Shown here: in pieces, positions 11,306 through 43,848 of the stretch
How the letters are laid out: each line of letters starts with the position of its first letter
Numbering within the stretch: position 1 is the first letter of the stretch
Origin: Syngnathus acus
Taxonomy: Eukaryota > Chordata > Actinopteri > Syngnathiformes > Syngnathidae
Direction: 5' to 3'
NCBI RefSeq assembly: GCF_901709675.1
Contig: NC_051094.1
Span: 3,065,001 to 3,129,000, forward strand
Length of the DNA: 64,000 nt
Notes under the pieces: generated by a model
Seen by the model: only the letters and a program-made list of their open reading frames with translations
Told to the model about the DNA's origin: nothing
Databases searched by the model: none
Made by a program: the position numbers and the translations under genes

Positions 11306-14300
11306 GTAAGTGCTTCTTTTCTTTTATTTGAACGTGCACAATCCGAATTGAATGTGGTCTCATCATCATTTTTGGAAGACTTGTTTCATGATCGTTTTTG
11401 GCTAATTATGTTGATTTAAAATGATGCATGGATACAGAAACATCTATGCATAGACAGAATGTTGTAAATATCAAATTTAGAGCGTGACAATCTCGCTATG
11501 CTTTTCTTGCATTCTTTTCTAATATGCACCACTAGCTTTATATTAAAAACAGAAAATCGCTTTTGCGTACTCATCTTTTGTACAAAAAAATTCTTTCTTT
11601 CTATCTAGCTATCTATCTAGCTATCTATTTCAATAATGGTGAGAAAAAAAATCTTTTTTGGTCTCATTTTTTCATAGACCAACTGGCATTTAATCAGGGG
11701 TGTGTAAACTTTTTTGGAGGGGGCTAAATCCATGATATCTTACTCTCTTTCCAGCCAACATCTCGATCTGCGAATCGTCATCTTGAGTTTTTTTTGCCAG
11801 TCCGAGCTAAATGCCGCTGCAGCCTGGCAATGAGTCAGATTTGAGCCTCCCGCATTCTTCGTTATTCTCCCCGCTTTGCATGCAAACATCACACTGATAC
11901 TTTGCATCACTGCACACTGACATTGCCAAAGTAATCTGCATTCCAGGCACGATGGTCACTTGAGTTAACCATGTCAGTGAGTCACAAAGTCAGCGGGTTA
12001 AAACGGGAGTTAGGAGCTATCGGGACAAAAACGAAACCTCGGAATTCGGAGATTGTCTACGCTTTTATCAGAAGCTATCAATGTCTCCATCTGTCTCCAA
12101 TGCAGTCCTGGAAGATGAGATGACTCAGGGCGACTCATTGGTTTAATGCTGACCTCTGGGGATTTTTATTGCTTCTCATTTGCACTTGAACCCTTTCTTT
12201 CTTCTGGCTCCCTTTCATCTCCTTCCATGTAGATGTCTCATCGTAACTTCTTGTTCTCTGTGTGAACATTCACATTTTAAAGGCCTGTCGGGGGGGCAGA
12301 GTGGAGGGGGAGTGAAGGCAACAATGCCGCTTTATACTCCGTGGGACTTTTACAGAGCTGGTGTGGCCCTCCCCCCCCTCGAGTGACTGTGAAGAATGAA
12401 TAATGCCTGCTAAGTAGCTTTCTGACATACTGCAGCATATTGCAGCACTGTGCAAAAGCACAATGGTCACTTTGAAGCTTTAGGTCCAACCGGTTCAAAA
12501 AAACATGTTATGATCTGCTGGACAAGAGCAAGTGAGGAGAATAGGCCATAAATGCAGCACAATACATTGGTGTTTCCTGTGCCAGGTCCTCTTTGCTCTA
12601 TAGGTCAGGGGTCACCAAGTCCAGTCCTCGAAGCCCCCCCCCATCCAGCGTGTTTTCGATACATCCCCCCCGACACACATCAAATCATCAGAATCGTGAT
12701 CAGAATTAGAATCGTTTCGCACGGAAACGCAAGTATGTTCCGTGTACTTTCTCACCGTTTCAGGCTTCCACATTTTTTTCTCCTTACTAGAAGGCAAGAA
12801 TGTCTCACCTCCATCATCGTTGCATTCGCTCGCCAAGGTGCACTCACGGCAACGAGTCCATGCAAGTAGAAATGCAGTAGAGCAAATTTTAGTCGTCACG
12901 GTGAACCCAAGGAATTAATAAATGAGGAAATTGGACTTTCACAATGGCAAGCGATGGGCCAGGAATGCCCAGCCAGGTTGCCTCCTCCCCAATTTGAGCT
13001 ACCTGGTGCTCACACCCTCCAAAATGGAGGTCAAATGATGCTTTTTATGAATACAGCTGTGCATGTCTTTGTCTTCGCCACTGCACGTGTTTGCCCTACA
13101 AAAGTGGCAATGTTGTGACTCAGTGTCTGGCTTTGGATCCTCTGTTGATGTTTTCACTTATTCCACTCAGATTTGACCTACTAAAAAAAAACCACGTGAT
13201 CCTCAAACCGCATTCACGATGATCAATGCCCAAACATGTAGGGATGTGAAAAATGATCGGGAAAATAGTACCCATTTTACGGCCGAACTGGTTTTAAGAA
13301 TGTTTCTTGATTTTTCATGATTTAGATACTTTTTTTAAATCATTCAATTTTATTCATATGTTGTGCTTCGTGTAAATTGGTTATGAAGTAGCTGAAGTGT
13401 TAAAAAAAAAAAAACAATACTTATTTCCTTTGAGCTTGGGAAGTAATATAATTGCATTTTGAGGCTGAGCCTAACAGGGCCTCCAAACAGGGTGGAAGGG
13501 AGGCACATATGTTCATGTCTGATGCGGGCGTGTTTGCGTGTTGCACGGCTTGATATGTGTTTCCCAGCCAGTATTTGAGCAGGAAACATATGTTTTCAAC
13601 TGACAGGGGTGAGGGGGTGGGGGGGACAGCTGCACAAAAGCAAAACAAAAAGGAAACTATAGCCTGTTGACACGTGAGCCCCGTGAGGTTCAGTTTGGGT
13701 TTTTTGAAGCACTCGGAACGTTCATTAGCTTTGTTTTACACCAGAACTGCAAAGTGCCCCATCCTTTAAACGGTGAGTGTGCAATTTTTTATTTATTTAA
13801 TAAACAACAGATCTTATTAGGCTTGTAATGATCTGCCTTTATATTCTATGTGTGTGTACTCACCACTCGGGGAGAGATGAAAACACAGTTCTGCTTTCTG
13901 TGTGCCCAGTCAAGCAGAGAAAGTGAAGCGGCAGAGAGCAGAGAATGAAAACTTTCCCAAGATTAGAGGATCAGACAGTATGTTTGGTTACAATACAAAC
14001 TTGCGGGGGTGTTGGAAGTACATTTTTGTCGCAATGGCAGCCAATGTACTGCTTCTGTATCCATAACATGGTATAAGGTAGAACAACTTCAAGAAACATT
14101 CGGACCACCGGAACTGTTGAGTAAATTTAGTTACAGGCTGAGTCACTGATAGCAAATAGACTGACCCATATTAAAAATAAAATGAATCAAACGTAGCCCT
14201 TTAAAACATGTCATCCAAGTAAATGATCGTTTATGCTCCGTGTCGTTTTGTAACAGGCTACTTTAATTTATTTCCTAAAGCTCAACAAACGGTGCCAACC

Positions 14301-15129
14301 AAATGACTCATAGTTACTCAACATACATTTGAGATTTACCAGCTGCTGTCCTCTGCACGGCATCATGTGAAACACTATAAAGGGAGGAAGGCAAAAGGAA
14401 ATGGACACAGCGGATATCGTTTCCGCAAGCAATAAAAAGGCAAATAGGGCTTGACGTTTTCTTCCTCCAGCTTTCCTCTTCTGCTTCCTTCTCATTTCCT
14501 CTGCATGTTTCACTCTTGTTATATATATTGAAAAAGGAAGTTTGTAGAATCGCCCAAGCACATCATCCAACTGTCCTGTCCAGTGTATTATGAGTCCCCA
14601 TGTGAGTCAAAGAGTCAGGTTGGCGCTTCCTCTCACACCTTTCCCACCCTTTCCTCCCAGCGGCCTCCCATGCAAGAAATGAAACAAAGGAATTTGAACC
14701 ACAACTGTGCAATTATTTTTCCTGCAATTGTTGACTCACAATTAACATCACCCAATTCATTCAACAAGGAAACGGGCTATATTTATTAGTCAGCTTCCTG
14801 GTTTATTTGGTTGTATTGCATGTTTATATTTAGTGTCCACGTGTATAAGGGCATTTGATAACCCTTACTTGGATTTAATTACTTGGTGGTAACAAGGTAG
14901 AAAAAACAATTTATGGCAATAATTTCATTAGATTGTTTTTTGTTATTCTGTCAACATTCCCCCCAAAAAATTAGGAGAGGAAGAAATACAAACTTCACAC
15001 AGGATGGCCTGGTTTGAGAATGACGACCTCTTAACTTGCTAACTTTTCAGTTTCAGGACAATATTCATCTGTACATCCGTTTGTGAATCTAAAATCTTAA
15101 CTGTCTAATGATTTTTTGTTTGTTTGCAG
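11306..15129 (+). other. plat intron 1
   Basis: This 3.8-kb non-coding intron holds a tetranucleotide-like CTAT run near 11600 and a fragment of a dispersed repeat (about 11640-11720). It also holds a partial hAT-like end near 12603-12670. No exon with coding support was found in it. Confidence 0.5.
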
Positions 15130-20990
<5,861 letters not shown>

Positions 20991-21620
20991 GCACCGACTA
21001 TGCGTGTTGTATCCAAATCTAAATGGTGGACGTTTGAGACCAGAGGGTTGAAGGGACCAAAGAGGAACTTCTGTCACGGGCTCTTAACACTCACAGTTGC
21101 TCCATGTTCTTCACTTCCTGCGCTTGAGGGTCCAGCGCGTCTCTCCTTGAGGTCATCAAAGTTTGTTTACATGCACGGATGTTTTCAATTGTTTTTGTCA
21201 AGTCAACTCTGTGGAGCTGTATGGAGTTACAGTGGTAAAGCTCTGTGCACTTGCAATGGCAAAAGACTCGACACGGACTTGTGCGGGACATACAGTCCAA
21301 AAATAATCTGCTGGTTCAGATTCTGATCAATTTTAATTTTTTTTTATTTGGGGGATATGCAACATGGACTTTTTTTTAATAACACCTGACATATGGACGG
21401 CGCTTCGCATGTACACTATAATGTTTGTATGATTGCCTTTTTTCATATTTTCAGTAACTGCTTATCTCAATACAAATCATTTGTATTTTCCACAAAGGTA
21501 GTTTTATACTAATTTAATATTTATATGTGTTTTATAAAAACGTGCTGTAAATAATTTATTCTATAATCCTTTCTGGTAAAACAATAAACATTTGGACTCA
21601 CTACAATTTGTGTGAAAAGA
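20991..21620 (+). other. plat 3' UTR
   Basis: This AT-rich untranslated region follows the TGA at 20988-20990. It ends with the poly(A) signal at 21583 and cleavage expected by about 21610. Confidence 0.7.
21583..21588 (+). terminator. plat poly(A) signal AATAAA
   Basis: Canonical AATAAA about 590 bp after the plat stop codon, followed by a GT-rich stretch (TTTGTGTG). Confidence 0.75.
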
Positions 21621-21632
21621 GTCTTTGTACAG

Positions 21633-21720
21633 TGCATATAAAAAGTCTACACACCCCTATTCAAATAGCAGGCTTTTGAGATTTTTTCCGCCGTTTACGT
21701 GAGCATTGACCTGTAAAACT
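21633..21720. repeat. Dispersed repeat, left end (family with 50375-50548)
   Basis: The block ATATAAAAAGTCTACACACC is found inverted at about 50520-50540, and pieces of the same family occur at about 11640-11720, 24375-24462 and 52370-52395. It is non-coding. Confidence 0.55.
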
Positions 21721-22340
21721 CTAATCTGTGCTAAATGTCTGTTTTCCTTTTTTACAGTAGGTTGCACACACAAAAAAAAAGGGTTGTACAAAGTGATCTG
21801 TTGAGGGGTGGTTCCAGGGCAGGTAAGGAAATGCAAAGCTGGAAATGTGTGCGCTGGCGTTGCTTGAGCGCATTTGCATGCGGGACACCAAACAAAGACG
21901 TCCATTTCTTCATCATTCCAGTTAGCGGACTTCATTCCAAATCATGAAAATGGTAATGTATGATATTATTTGACATATAGAATGTTCTTTTATTCCATCA
22001 TTTCATCTCAATTCTCTAATCAAATAATAATATAATGTATCATCTCTTAAATTGTTTTCTTTGTAGTACGTTTGAGCGCTTCTGGCATATTTAGGAAAAA
22101 ATGTGCAGCACATTTTTTTATTTTATTTAAATATACTATACAAAGCAACTGCATTGTAGCGTAGACAATCAGCGTTCCCTTGTATGCACAAAGAATCATT
22201 TGAATGCGGCAGAATTCACGCCAATGATAAGGTTTTTTATTTCCGTTACCTTTTCATAGGACACAGTATGTTATTTTGGTGTGTGTGATTGTGTCCGCAT
22301 CACACTTTTAGGTTTAATAAAAAAGCATTTAATTTCCTAG
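21721..22340 (+). other. Region upstream of the first recognised blnk exon
   Basis: The true first coding exon of blnk should be here or slightly upstream. I could not pick one with a start codon and a phase-1 donor. ATGAAAATG at about 21945 followed by GTAATG was considered but does not give the right phase. Confidence 0.3.
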
Positions 22341-25300
22341 TGAATATTCTGAGGAGAATAATTCACAAAGGAGGAAAAGTGAGTGGACTCCGGTATCATT
22401 TTCCACATGTTTCTTCCTGGTTCTCTTATGTCATGAAAGGCAGCATTGTCTCCAATTAACTTATGTTGTAACAAGAACTATCACCCTCTTCGACCTTCCA
22501 TAATCATTTACTCTATGTCAACACTTTTTCCACGACAATTTATGGGGAAAAAAGATCACTTTCTAATTCTGCCTGACTCATATTTGACTAGTAAAGACGA
22601 GTCAATGATTCTAGGCATGCCTTCAAGACAGCTCAAATTTATCGGGAACATATATCAGCGTCTTTGGGTTTTTGAAAAGCGCTATACAAATTTAATGAAT
22701 TATTATTATTATTATTATTATATTAAAGTAGCCAAACATTTTTCTGTTTCACGCAGAGTTTCTTTGGCAAACTGAAGAACATGTAAGTATAAAGATGTCA
22801 AATGTCTACATTTGTGTAAAGCTTTACAGCCTTTTTTTTTATCTCCTCCTCGAATGCAGTGGTCCTCCAGCACCACCTAGAAGAACAGGTAAGGTCATTT
22901 CCCTCAGATAAATGCAATTTGTTTCAGTTCTACATTAGCAAGCGTGTCATTGTTTCAGGCAACAATGACGACTTTGGGTGGAAACAACATGGATTTGTAA
23001 GTAAAGTGTTTTCATGTCAGATTCAAACTCCAACCACAAATATGGCCATTTAGTATTTTCACAATATAACTGATGCGACTGTGTTCAGAATCAACCAATC
23101 AAATTCCAACTTGAATGGGAGTCAGCCCACATAAAAACCATGAGGCAACCATATGGACTGTAAACATTTCAGTGGCAGGAGGATGAAGAAGAAGAGGAGG
23201 AGAATGACATGTATGAAGTTCCTCCGTGTGAGCGTCCGGCTGTTACCGTCCCGCCGAGACAAGTGGAAGAAAACGTTTATATGGGTAACTAAGAATATTC
23301 ACTCCTACTCGCACTCACTCAAGTATTGTTTAAAAAAAAGCCTTCAAGCTGTTTATTGTTGAAGTTGACAGCTCAAGCGCGACCCTAACGAGGACAATTA
23401 CCGTATTTTCCGCACTATAAGGCGCACCTAAAAAGCTCCAATTTTCTCAAAAGCCGACAGTGCGCCTATTATCAGGTGCGCCTTATATATATAGACCAAT
23501 ATTGAGCCACTACAGCAGGCGTGTCCAAAGTCCGGCCCACGGGCCAAATGTATATATCTTATATATGGACAAAGTTTTAAAATGGGCCATTCATTGAAGG
23601 TGCGCCTTATAATCCGGTGCGCCTTATATATGGACAAAGTTTTAAAATGGGCCATTCATTGAAGGCGCGCCTTATACCCCGGTGCGCCTTATAGTGCAGA
23701 AAAGTGCTGTAGAAAATGCTTTTTTTAAATTTTGCAGAACGAACCTCCAGTGTGGTAGTCCCACAACGCTTAGCGACACCTGCAGCGTCAAGACTTGGTG
23801 GAAAAATTCAGGTGAATACAGCAACGTTGTCCCTTCTGGTCATTTTGGAATATATTTGGTCATGACAATGTTTACCTTCATTCCTCAGCAGAAACCTCAA
23901 CATGCTAAGGAGAAGAAACGTGAGCCACACTTTACAGCGGCACGGTCGAATAGTACTCAAGGGCCACATTTGATTGTTAAGATGAATAAATTGGGATGAT
24001 CTTTAATAGAAATGTTGATCAACGAGTTGAATTTCACCCATGCAACATTATAGTGCATGATGTTGAATCTTTTCTGTCTCATCCTTCAGCACCCGAGGTG
24101 GACAGAAACGAGAAGCCTGGCAGGAAAAAGATGACGCCTCCTCCTGCTCCCTTTCTTACGTCCACCATCGAGGAAGGTGCAGCCATTTATGTCAACAAAT
24201 ACAAAAGCAAGAATAACATCCATTTGTTAAAAGTGGGCGTTTTGCTTTCACTCTGTTCGGAAGGTTCATAAGATGTGTCCAGAATGTAATGCATTTGTGG
24301 CGCCCCCTAGCGTCTCTGTGCAGCAGTAAAAGTATTTGCATTTCTTTCCCGCTGTCTCTAGTTAACTAGTATGTGAGCACATTAATGGTGGGGAAAATTT
24401 TGAAGGAATTTCTCATGGTCTCATTTCACATCACAAAAAAACGAACTGGCATTTAAACAGGTTTTTCATTTCAGATGTATACCTGGATCCGATTGAAGAA
24501 CAGGTAAATTGATTAAAATGCTGTATTCTATCCGTCTCACCATCCAACTTCACCAATATCCAAAACAACAATCAAATAATTCCAGCATCAAAACATTTGT
24601 GATTTTCCAGCTACAAAAAGAGAAATGCAAAAGTTTTTTACTCAACTGCTCAATTTTCAACTAGAATTGAAAACACTTGCTTCAGAATCTTATTTGATTG
24701 TTTTTTTGTGTGTATTTTTTCTTATCAATCACGTGATGCAAATCTATGATTAATAAATGCAAAGTGCTACAGTTGAGCGCAATTCTCATCGTACCATCAA
24801 ACACTGTGCCTTCTCATATTTCAGAGGGATAACGACGACCTGTATTTAGAACCAGCAGCTGGTAGGGCGCATGAACGTGGACTATAGATTACGTTGATTC
24901 AATGTTTGCATGAAAGCTTTTCCACAAAAGGATCTTCATTTCATTTCCTGTCCCTCAGCTTGCCCTCCGGCCCCTCGCGGCCCGATGAGAATGTCTTCAT
25001 CCACCAAGATGGCACTCACGCATTCGCCCATGTATGTCTTTGCCCATCTAGCACTATAATAATAATAATAGGCATGGTAAAGATGTATCAAATATTCTAT
25101 CTTTAAAAAAATATAAGTTGTATTAAATACCTTGGATGTCAATTATTCGATTTGATGCATGCTTTGACGATGCAGGATGAAGCCTCCACTTCCGAGAGCA
25201 AAGTCGGTGAGTGGTCCATGTTCTCTTCCCATTTCAAATATAGGAACTTTTCATTCGCATTTGGCGGAATTTAGTACAGCTTCTTTCTATGGCGCACAGT

Positions 25301-26198
25301 TTAGTATTTCCTTTCTTTCAGAATTCCTTCCTGCCTTCATTGACAGAGGTCAAATCAGGTAAAAATCCTTTTAATATTGATGGTGTCTAGGCACTTATTT
25401 AGGAAGTAAGCAAGTAAGCTCATTTATATTGCACAAAAAATGCAGATTCATTTTTTCAAGTTTTGATTAAACTCTCATTTTCTGTTTTGAGCTTCTGGTG
25501 GTGGGAGGACAAGCAACCAATCTGCGAATGAGGTAAAAAAAAAAAGCTGCATAATAATTTTAAAAAATGCATTATATTCATTCTATATTTTTTCATATAG
25601 GACAAAGAATGGTTTGCTGGTGATTGCAACAGGAAAACAGCAGAGGATCTTTTAGTTAGAGTCAATAAGGTACGGTAATCCTTTCACGTTCCATAAAAAT
25701 ATCTTTGGCTATAGCAATTAAGGAATTTGTCCTCGAAGATATCTGATGGAGTTTTTGAACTAAAACGATTGCTTGGATTCGTCCTCGTTGTAGGACGGCA
25801 CCTTCCTCATCCGACACAGCTCGGCCCAGAACGCCCGCCAACCTTTCACCCTGGCTGTGCTTTACCGTCAGAAGGTCTACAACATTCCCGTCCGCTTCCT
25901 GGAGGAGATGCAAGGCTTTGCTCTGGGAAAGGAGGGCAAGAAAAGTGAACAGGTGAACTCAGATTGAATGGGTTTAAAGCTAATGCTAACATGACCGGCA
26001 ATAAGTTTAACCCCTTCAGGCCTAGACGGAGCTCGTAAACCTATACGATTGATAAATCCGACGTTCTCTCCCCTCCGTCAGGTTTTCACCAGCCTGGAGG
26101 AAATAGTGACGCACCATAAGAAGAACCAGCTCTATTTGATTGACAGCAAGAGCCAGGCCAAGCACCCAGTCTATTTATCTCACGCGGCACGCTGTTGA
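22341..26198 (+). CDS. blnk: B-cell linker adaptor protein (BLNK / SLP-65), first exon not located
   Basis: This adaptor carries phospho-tyrosine docking sites downstream of the B-cell receptor kinase Syk. In-phase exons are 22341-22378, 22757-22782, 22860-22888, 22959-22996, 23173-23284, 23738-23811, 23889-23919, 24090-24176, 24475-24503, 24825-24861, 24959-25031, 25176-25206, 25322-25358, 25492-25532, 25601-25669, 25794-25952 and 26082-26198. The N-terminal part reads LRRIIHKGGK then FFGKLKNIGPPAPPRRT, like the BLNK leucine-zipper/basic start. An acidic stretch and tyrosine motifs follow: MYEVPP, NVYMER, DVYLDP, DLYLEP. A proline motif KPPLPR comes next. The last three exons encode an SH2 domain with the phosphate-binding DGTFLIRHSS and KVYNIPVRF, the latter matching BLNK better than LCP2 or CLNK. 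The stop is TGA at 26196-26198. Confidence 0.85.
23399..23713. mobile_element. Decayed ACCGTATTTTCC MITE in a blnk intron
   Basis: The left end TACCGTATTTTCCGCACTAT is intact; the right end (TTATAGTGCAGAAAAGTGCT) is decayed. Repeated GGTGCGCCTTATA blocks lie inside, and a CGTGTCCAAAGTCCGGCCC piece of hAT type appears nested near 23520. It ends 24 bp before the blnk exon at 23738. Confidence 0.65.
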
Positions 26199-26377
26199 CA
26201 ACACATTTGACACAATCAGACACGATCTTTAAACTGAAAATGTTGTCACACTTTATTGGACACACAAAAATTGCTTTCCACAGCATTAAGTTGTATAGAA
26301 GGGGACATGTTATGGAAAATTGACTTGAAACGAGAATTAAACTTTCCTCTCGAAACACTGCTGAATTTCACACAAAC

Positions 26378-26383
26378 AATAAA
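26378..26383 (+). terminator. blnk poly(A) signal AATAAA
   Basis: AATAAA lies 180 bp after the blnk stop codon. It is the first canonical signal downstream. Confidence 0.6.
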
Positions 26384-26399
26384 ACGCCACTTTTCTATA

Positions 26400-27440
26400 A
26401 TATGTTCCCTTTATAATTTAGGAGGTAATAAAAAACAGCACAACACAAGTCAAGTCAAGTTTATTTATAAGAATGAAAAAGAGGATGTCCAAATGTGTTC
26501 ATAATTAATTGCACCACTTATAAAAGAAAAATTGATCATACAAATGTTTTTTTTCCCGACGAAAAACATCACCATGTGTTCCTTTCCTTTTTTTCTTTTC
26601 CTTTTTGTCATAGTAGGTCGAGTCATGGTGGGAAAACAAGAAGGCTAAGCTCAAATGAATAGTTTGACCTGATCCCCAGGCAGGCATACTTCCAAATAAA
26701 CAGCAAAAGAGGTCGTCAGGAAGGAAGACTGTAAACAAACACACGAGCAGATAAATCAGTAGGAGTGGCAGCATCATTAAATCATCCAGTCACAGCCATG
26801 TTGTGTTTCTTTGCTTCGAGTGTCTTGGAGAGGAACAGAGCAACAGAATGTCGCTTTAATTAAATGAACCGCTTGTGAGTTGTGAGGCTGCGGCAGTGGT
26901 CGCTATAGTCTAATTATGAACACTTCCTGGGGGACACGACAATCTGGCAGCTGGGCAGGAGGCATTCTGTTCTGATGACGTCATGTGTATTCCTCAATAA
27001 CATCCTGTGATCACCATTGATAAGATGTCGCTGGTAGAGTCACCATAGTCACCACGTTTGACTAAATTTCCTTGACTGGCTGTGATGAAAAAACGGTTTT
27101 AAAGAGGATTTTATTGGGGTGGCACAAACCCAGAAGAGTCCTCATAGTCACGCCCATTCAATCGCAGACAGGCAATACTGCAGAACGTGAGGGTAGCGAC
27201 ACCAAGTGGACAAAACTCACACTACACTGCTCACATGCATATATTTTGGTGTTATATGCATGACGTTTTAATACATATAATTTGGGCATTGCTTTGCAAG
27301 GATGGTCTGAAAAGAAACCCCGAGATTTATTTATGATTATATTTTTAAAATGAAATAAAAAGAGCACTTTCTGTTGGATCTAGTAGCGCACTCCCTGTCA
27401 TCGCCCGGAATTTAACACACTATGAAAATGTAGAAGGACT
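26400..27440. other. Intergenic spacer between blnk and the clathrin gene
   Basis: No supported gene is seen here. The sequence is AT-rich with simple runs, and open frames on either strand are short and show no family features. Confidence 0.5.
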
Positions 27441-27977
27441 AAATATCATGAGTGTTGGCGGAATTGTTTGGGTGTGTGATAGAATTTCAAAGTTGCAAAA
27501 TTGGGCTGAGGAGGAGACGGAGGAGGTCGTCGGCGGAGCGATACGCACACCACACGTCTGACCTTCTTGCGTTGACAGCCGTGAGAAAAAACCTTCCGGG
27601 GGCTCACTCGTTTCACTTCATCCACTGTTTCAGCGTGGATTTTCATTGCTGGACTTCCCCCCACGGGTGTGTTTATTCCAGGGATACACCGTGGAGTGGC
27701 TACGCGAATGTTGAGCGTTAACGTGGACTATTTTCCTCGGCGGAGGTGGCACCGGTTTCACGACTGACTCTGTGGGCGCACTGAATGAAAGCAGCAGTTG
27801 CCGTGTGAGAGTGAGATTTGAACATCTCCCTCACTCTCTCCGCCTGTCTTCTATTCCACTTTTTAGGGGACGTTGCGAGCGGATACTTGAAAAGCGCACC
27901 TCCAAATCCTTCCTGGTTGCCCCCCCTTTCCCCTTTCCTTTCTGCGAGGAGCCTTTTTGGCGAAGAAGCGTCTGGAA
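27441..27977 (+). promoter_or_regulatory. Clathrin heavy chain promoter and 5' UTR
   Basis: GC content rises here with GGAGGAGACGGAGGAGG and several CpGs, and the stretch leads straight into the start codon at 27978. No TATA box is evident, as expected for a housekeeping gene. The start site cannot be placed exactly. Confidence 0.4.
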
Positions 27978-42562
<14,585 letters not shown>

Positions 42563-42779
42563 AGGACCGAAGCGTACCGTCCTTTTCCTGCACCCTCACT
42601 GAACCGAGCTGGATGCTGAAGTCCAACCTCACCTTCAGCCAGGCACCCCTGCTAATTCACTGGAACATTTTCACTCCCTGCACCTGCAAATCCCTTTCCT
42701 GGGATACATCGGTCCTGATCCATTGACTTTTCCGTAATGAGTTTCAGGAGGAAGGTGGAGGGGAAAAAAAACAAGATGA

Positions 42780-42785
42780 AATAAA
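42780..42785 (+). terminator. Clathrin heavy chain poly(A) signal AATAAA
   Basis: AATAAA lies 218 bp after the stop codon, followed by TGTGCTGCAGTTTGTG (GT-rich). Confidence 0.7.
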
Positions 42786-42799
42786 TTTCAAATCAAATG

Positions 42800-43440
42800 C
42801 TTTGTGCTGCAGTTTGTGCATGTGCTGCCAAAGTCTATTGCTGCAAGCAGGAGCACAATTTTCATGTTTCCCACAAGTATAGCCAGTATTATGAATCATA
42901 CGTATGTCCAATGCAACTTTTTCAACTAACATTCGGAGAACGGAGGAGGAGAAAAAATATTTGCCGGTGTCCTGACGCAGCTCGGGTCAACAATAATCAT
43001 TGTACCGAAAGCAATGTATAATTTAAGATATATTGAAATACTAATCAAAGAATATTACGAAATCTATGTATTGTCTATAGTCTGTCATTGTAGTCTGAAA
43101 AGCATATTTTGTAAGAAAACAGACAAAATGCCAAAAACAGCAGTTATTAAATGCTTTTGTGGCAGGTTTGGTGGTTTACAGAAGTTCAGTATCTGCACAA
43201 GAATAAACTTTACACGCAGTGTGATCCTATCAATTCCTTGCCTAGGAGTCTTCGTAGTTTCAGTCCCAGAGAAGTGAAGTTGTTTGTGGAGGGCGTTGCC
43301 GTGACGTATGTGACACGCGCTTTTTTCCCCCCTCCCCTCTTTGAGGATAAAACCTCAAAGTGTCTCGTTTCCAAAATAAATTAAGACCAGATTTTTTTTA
43401 TTTTTACTTAATTCGCTGTAACTGAAGAGCGAAAAAGAAA
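42800..43440. other. Spacer between clathrin and slc25a1
   Basis: AT-rich, no supported gene. A possible second poly(A) signal (AAATAAATT) is at about 43374. Confidence 0.4.
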
Positions 43441-43848
43441 GCCTGCGCCACGCCCTCCCTCCGCCTCATTCCGCTCTCGCTACCACTCACACGCACGCGC
43501 CTCTCTCTTCTCGGCCACGCGCTTTTCACCAATTCGCGAGGACATTAAAGTTCCCCGAACGCGCCTCTTCCCTCCGCCGTTTCCCCACTTCCTGGTTCGT
43601 TCATCTACTTTTCCGTTCTCCCGGTGACACGTGGAACCGACGGGCTGTAAGTTCCCACGGCAGTCCACACGATCGTGGCCACGCGCACGGAGCAGTCGCG
43701 CGCGTCCACCTGAGTCCGGGAGGGCGCGCGAGACAGCCGACGTACATCCGTGTCTGTGACTGGGTCTTGTTTGAGGCTCAGCTTCCACAAAGATTTAACA
43801 CTCCTGACAGGCATTTTTTTCCCTCAGAGCTGTCTTGTTAAAATCAAA
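43441..43848 (+). promoter_or_regulatory. slc25a1 CpG-rich promoter and 5' UTR
   Basis: There are many CpGs and GC-rich blocks between 43441 and 43740. A donor-like GGGCT|GTAAGT at about 43647 and an acceptor-like TTTTTTTCCCTCAG ending at 43827 could form a short 5' UTR intron before the ATG at 43849. Confidence 0.5.

Noticed and set aside
23371-23401. Possible blnk exon encoding RDPNEDNY with a splice donor supplied by the MITE end
   Set aside because: The preceding exon ends in phase 1. Joining it here gives a stop at once in the only frame allowed. Skipping this piece and joining 23284 to 23738 keeps the frame (NVYM-ERTSS), so it is treated as intron.
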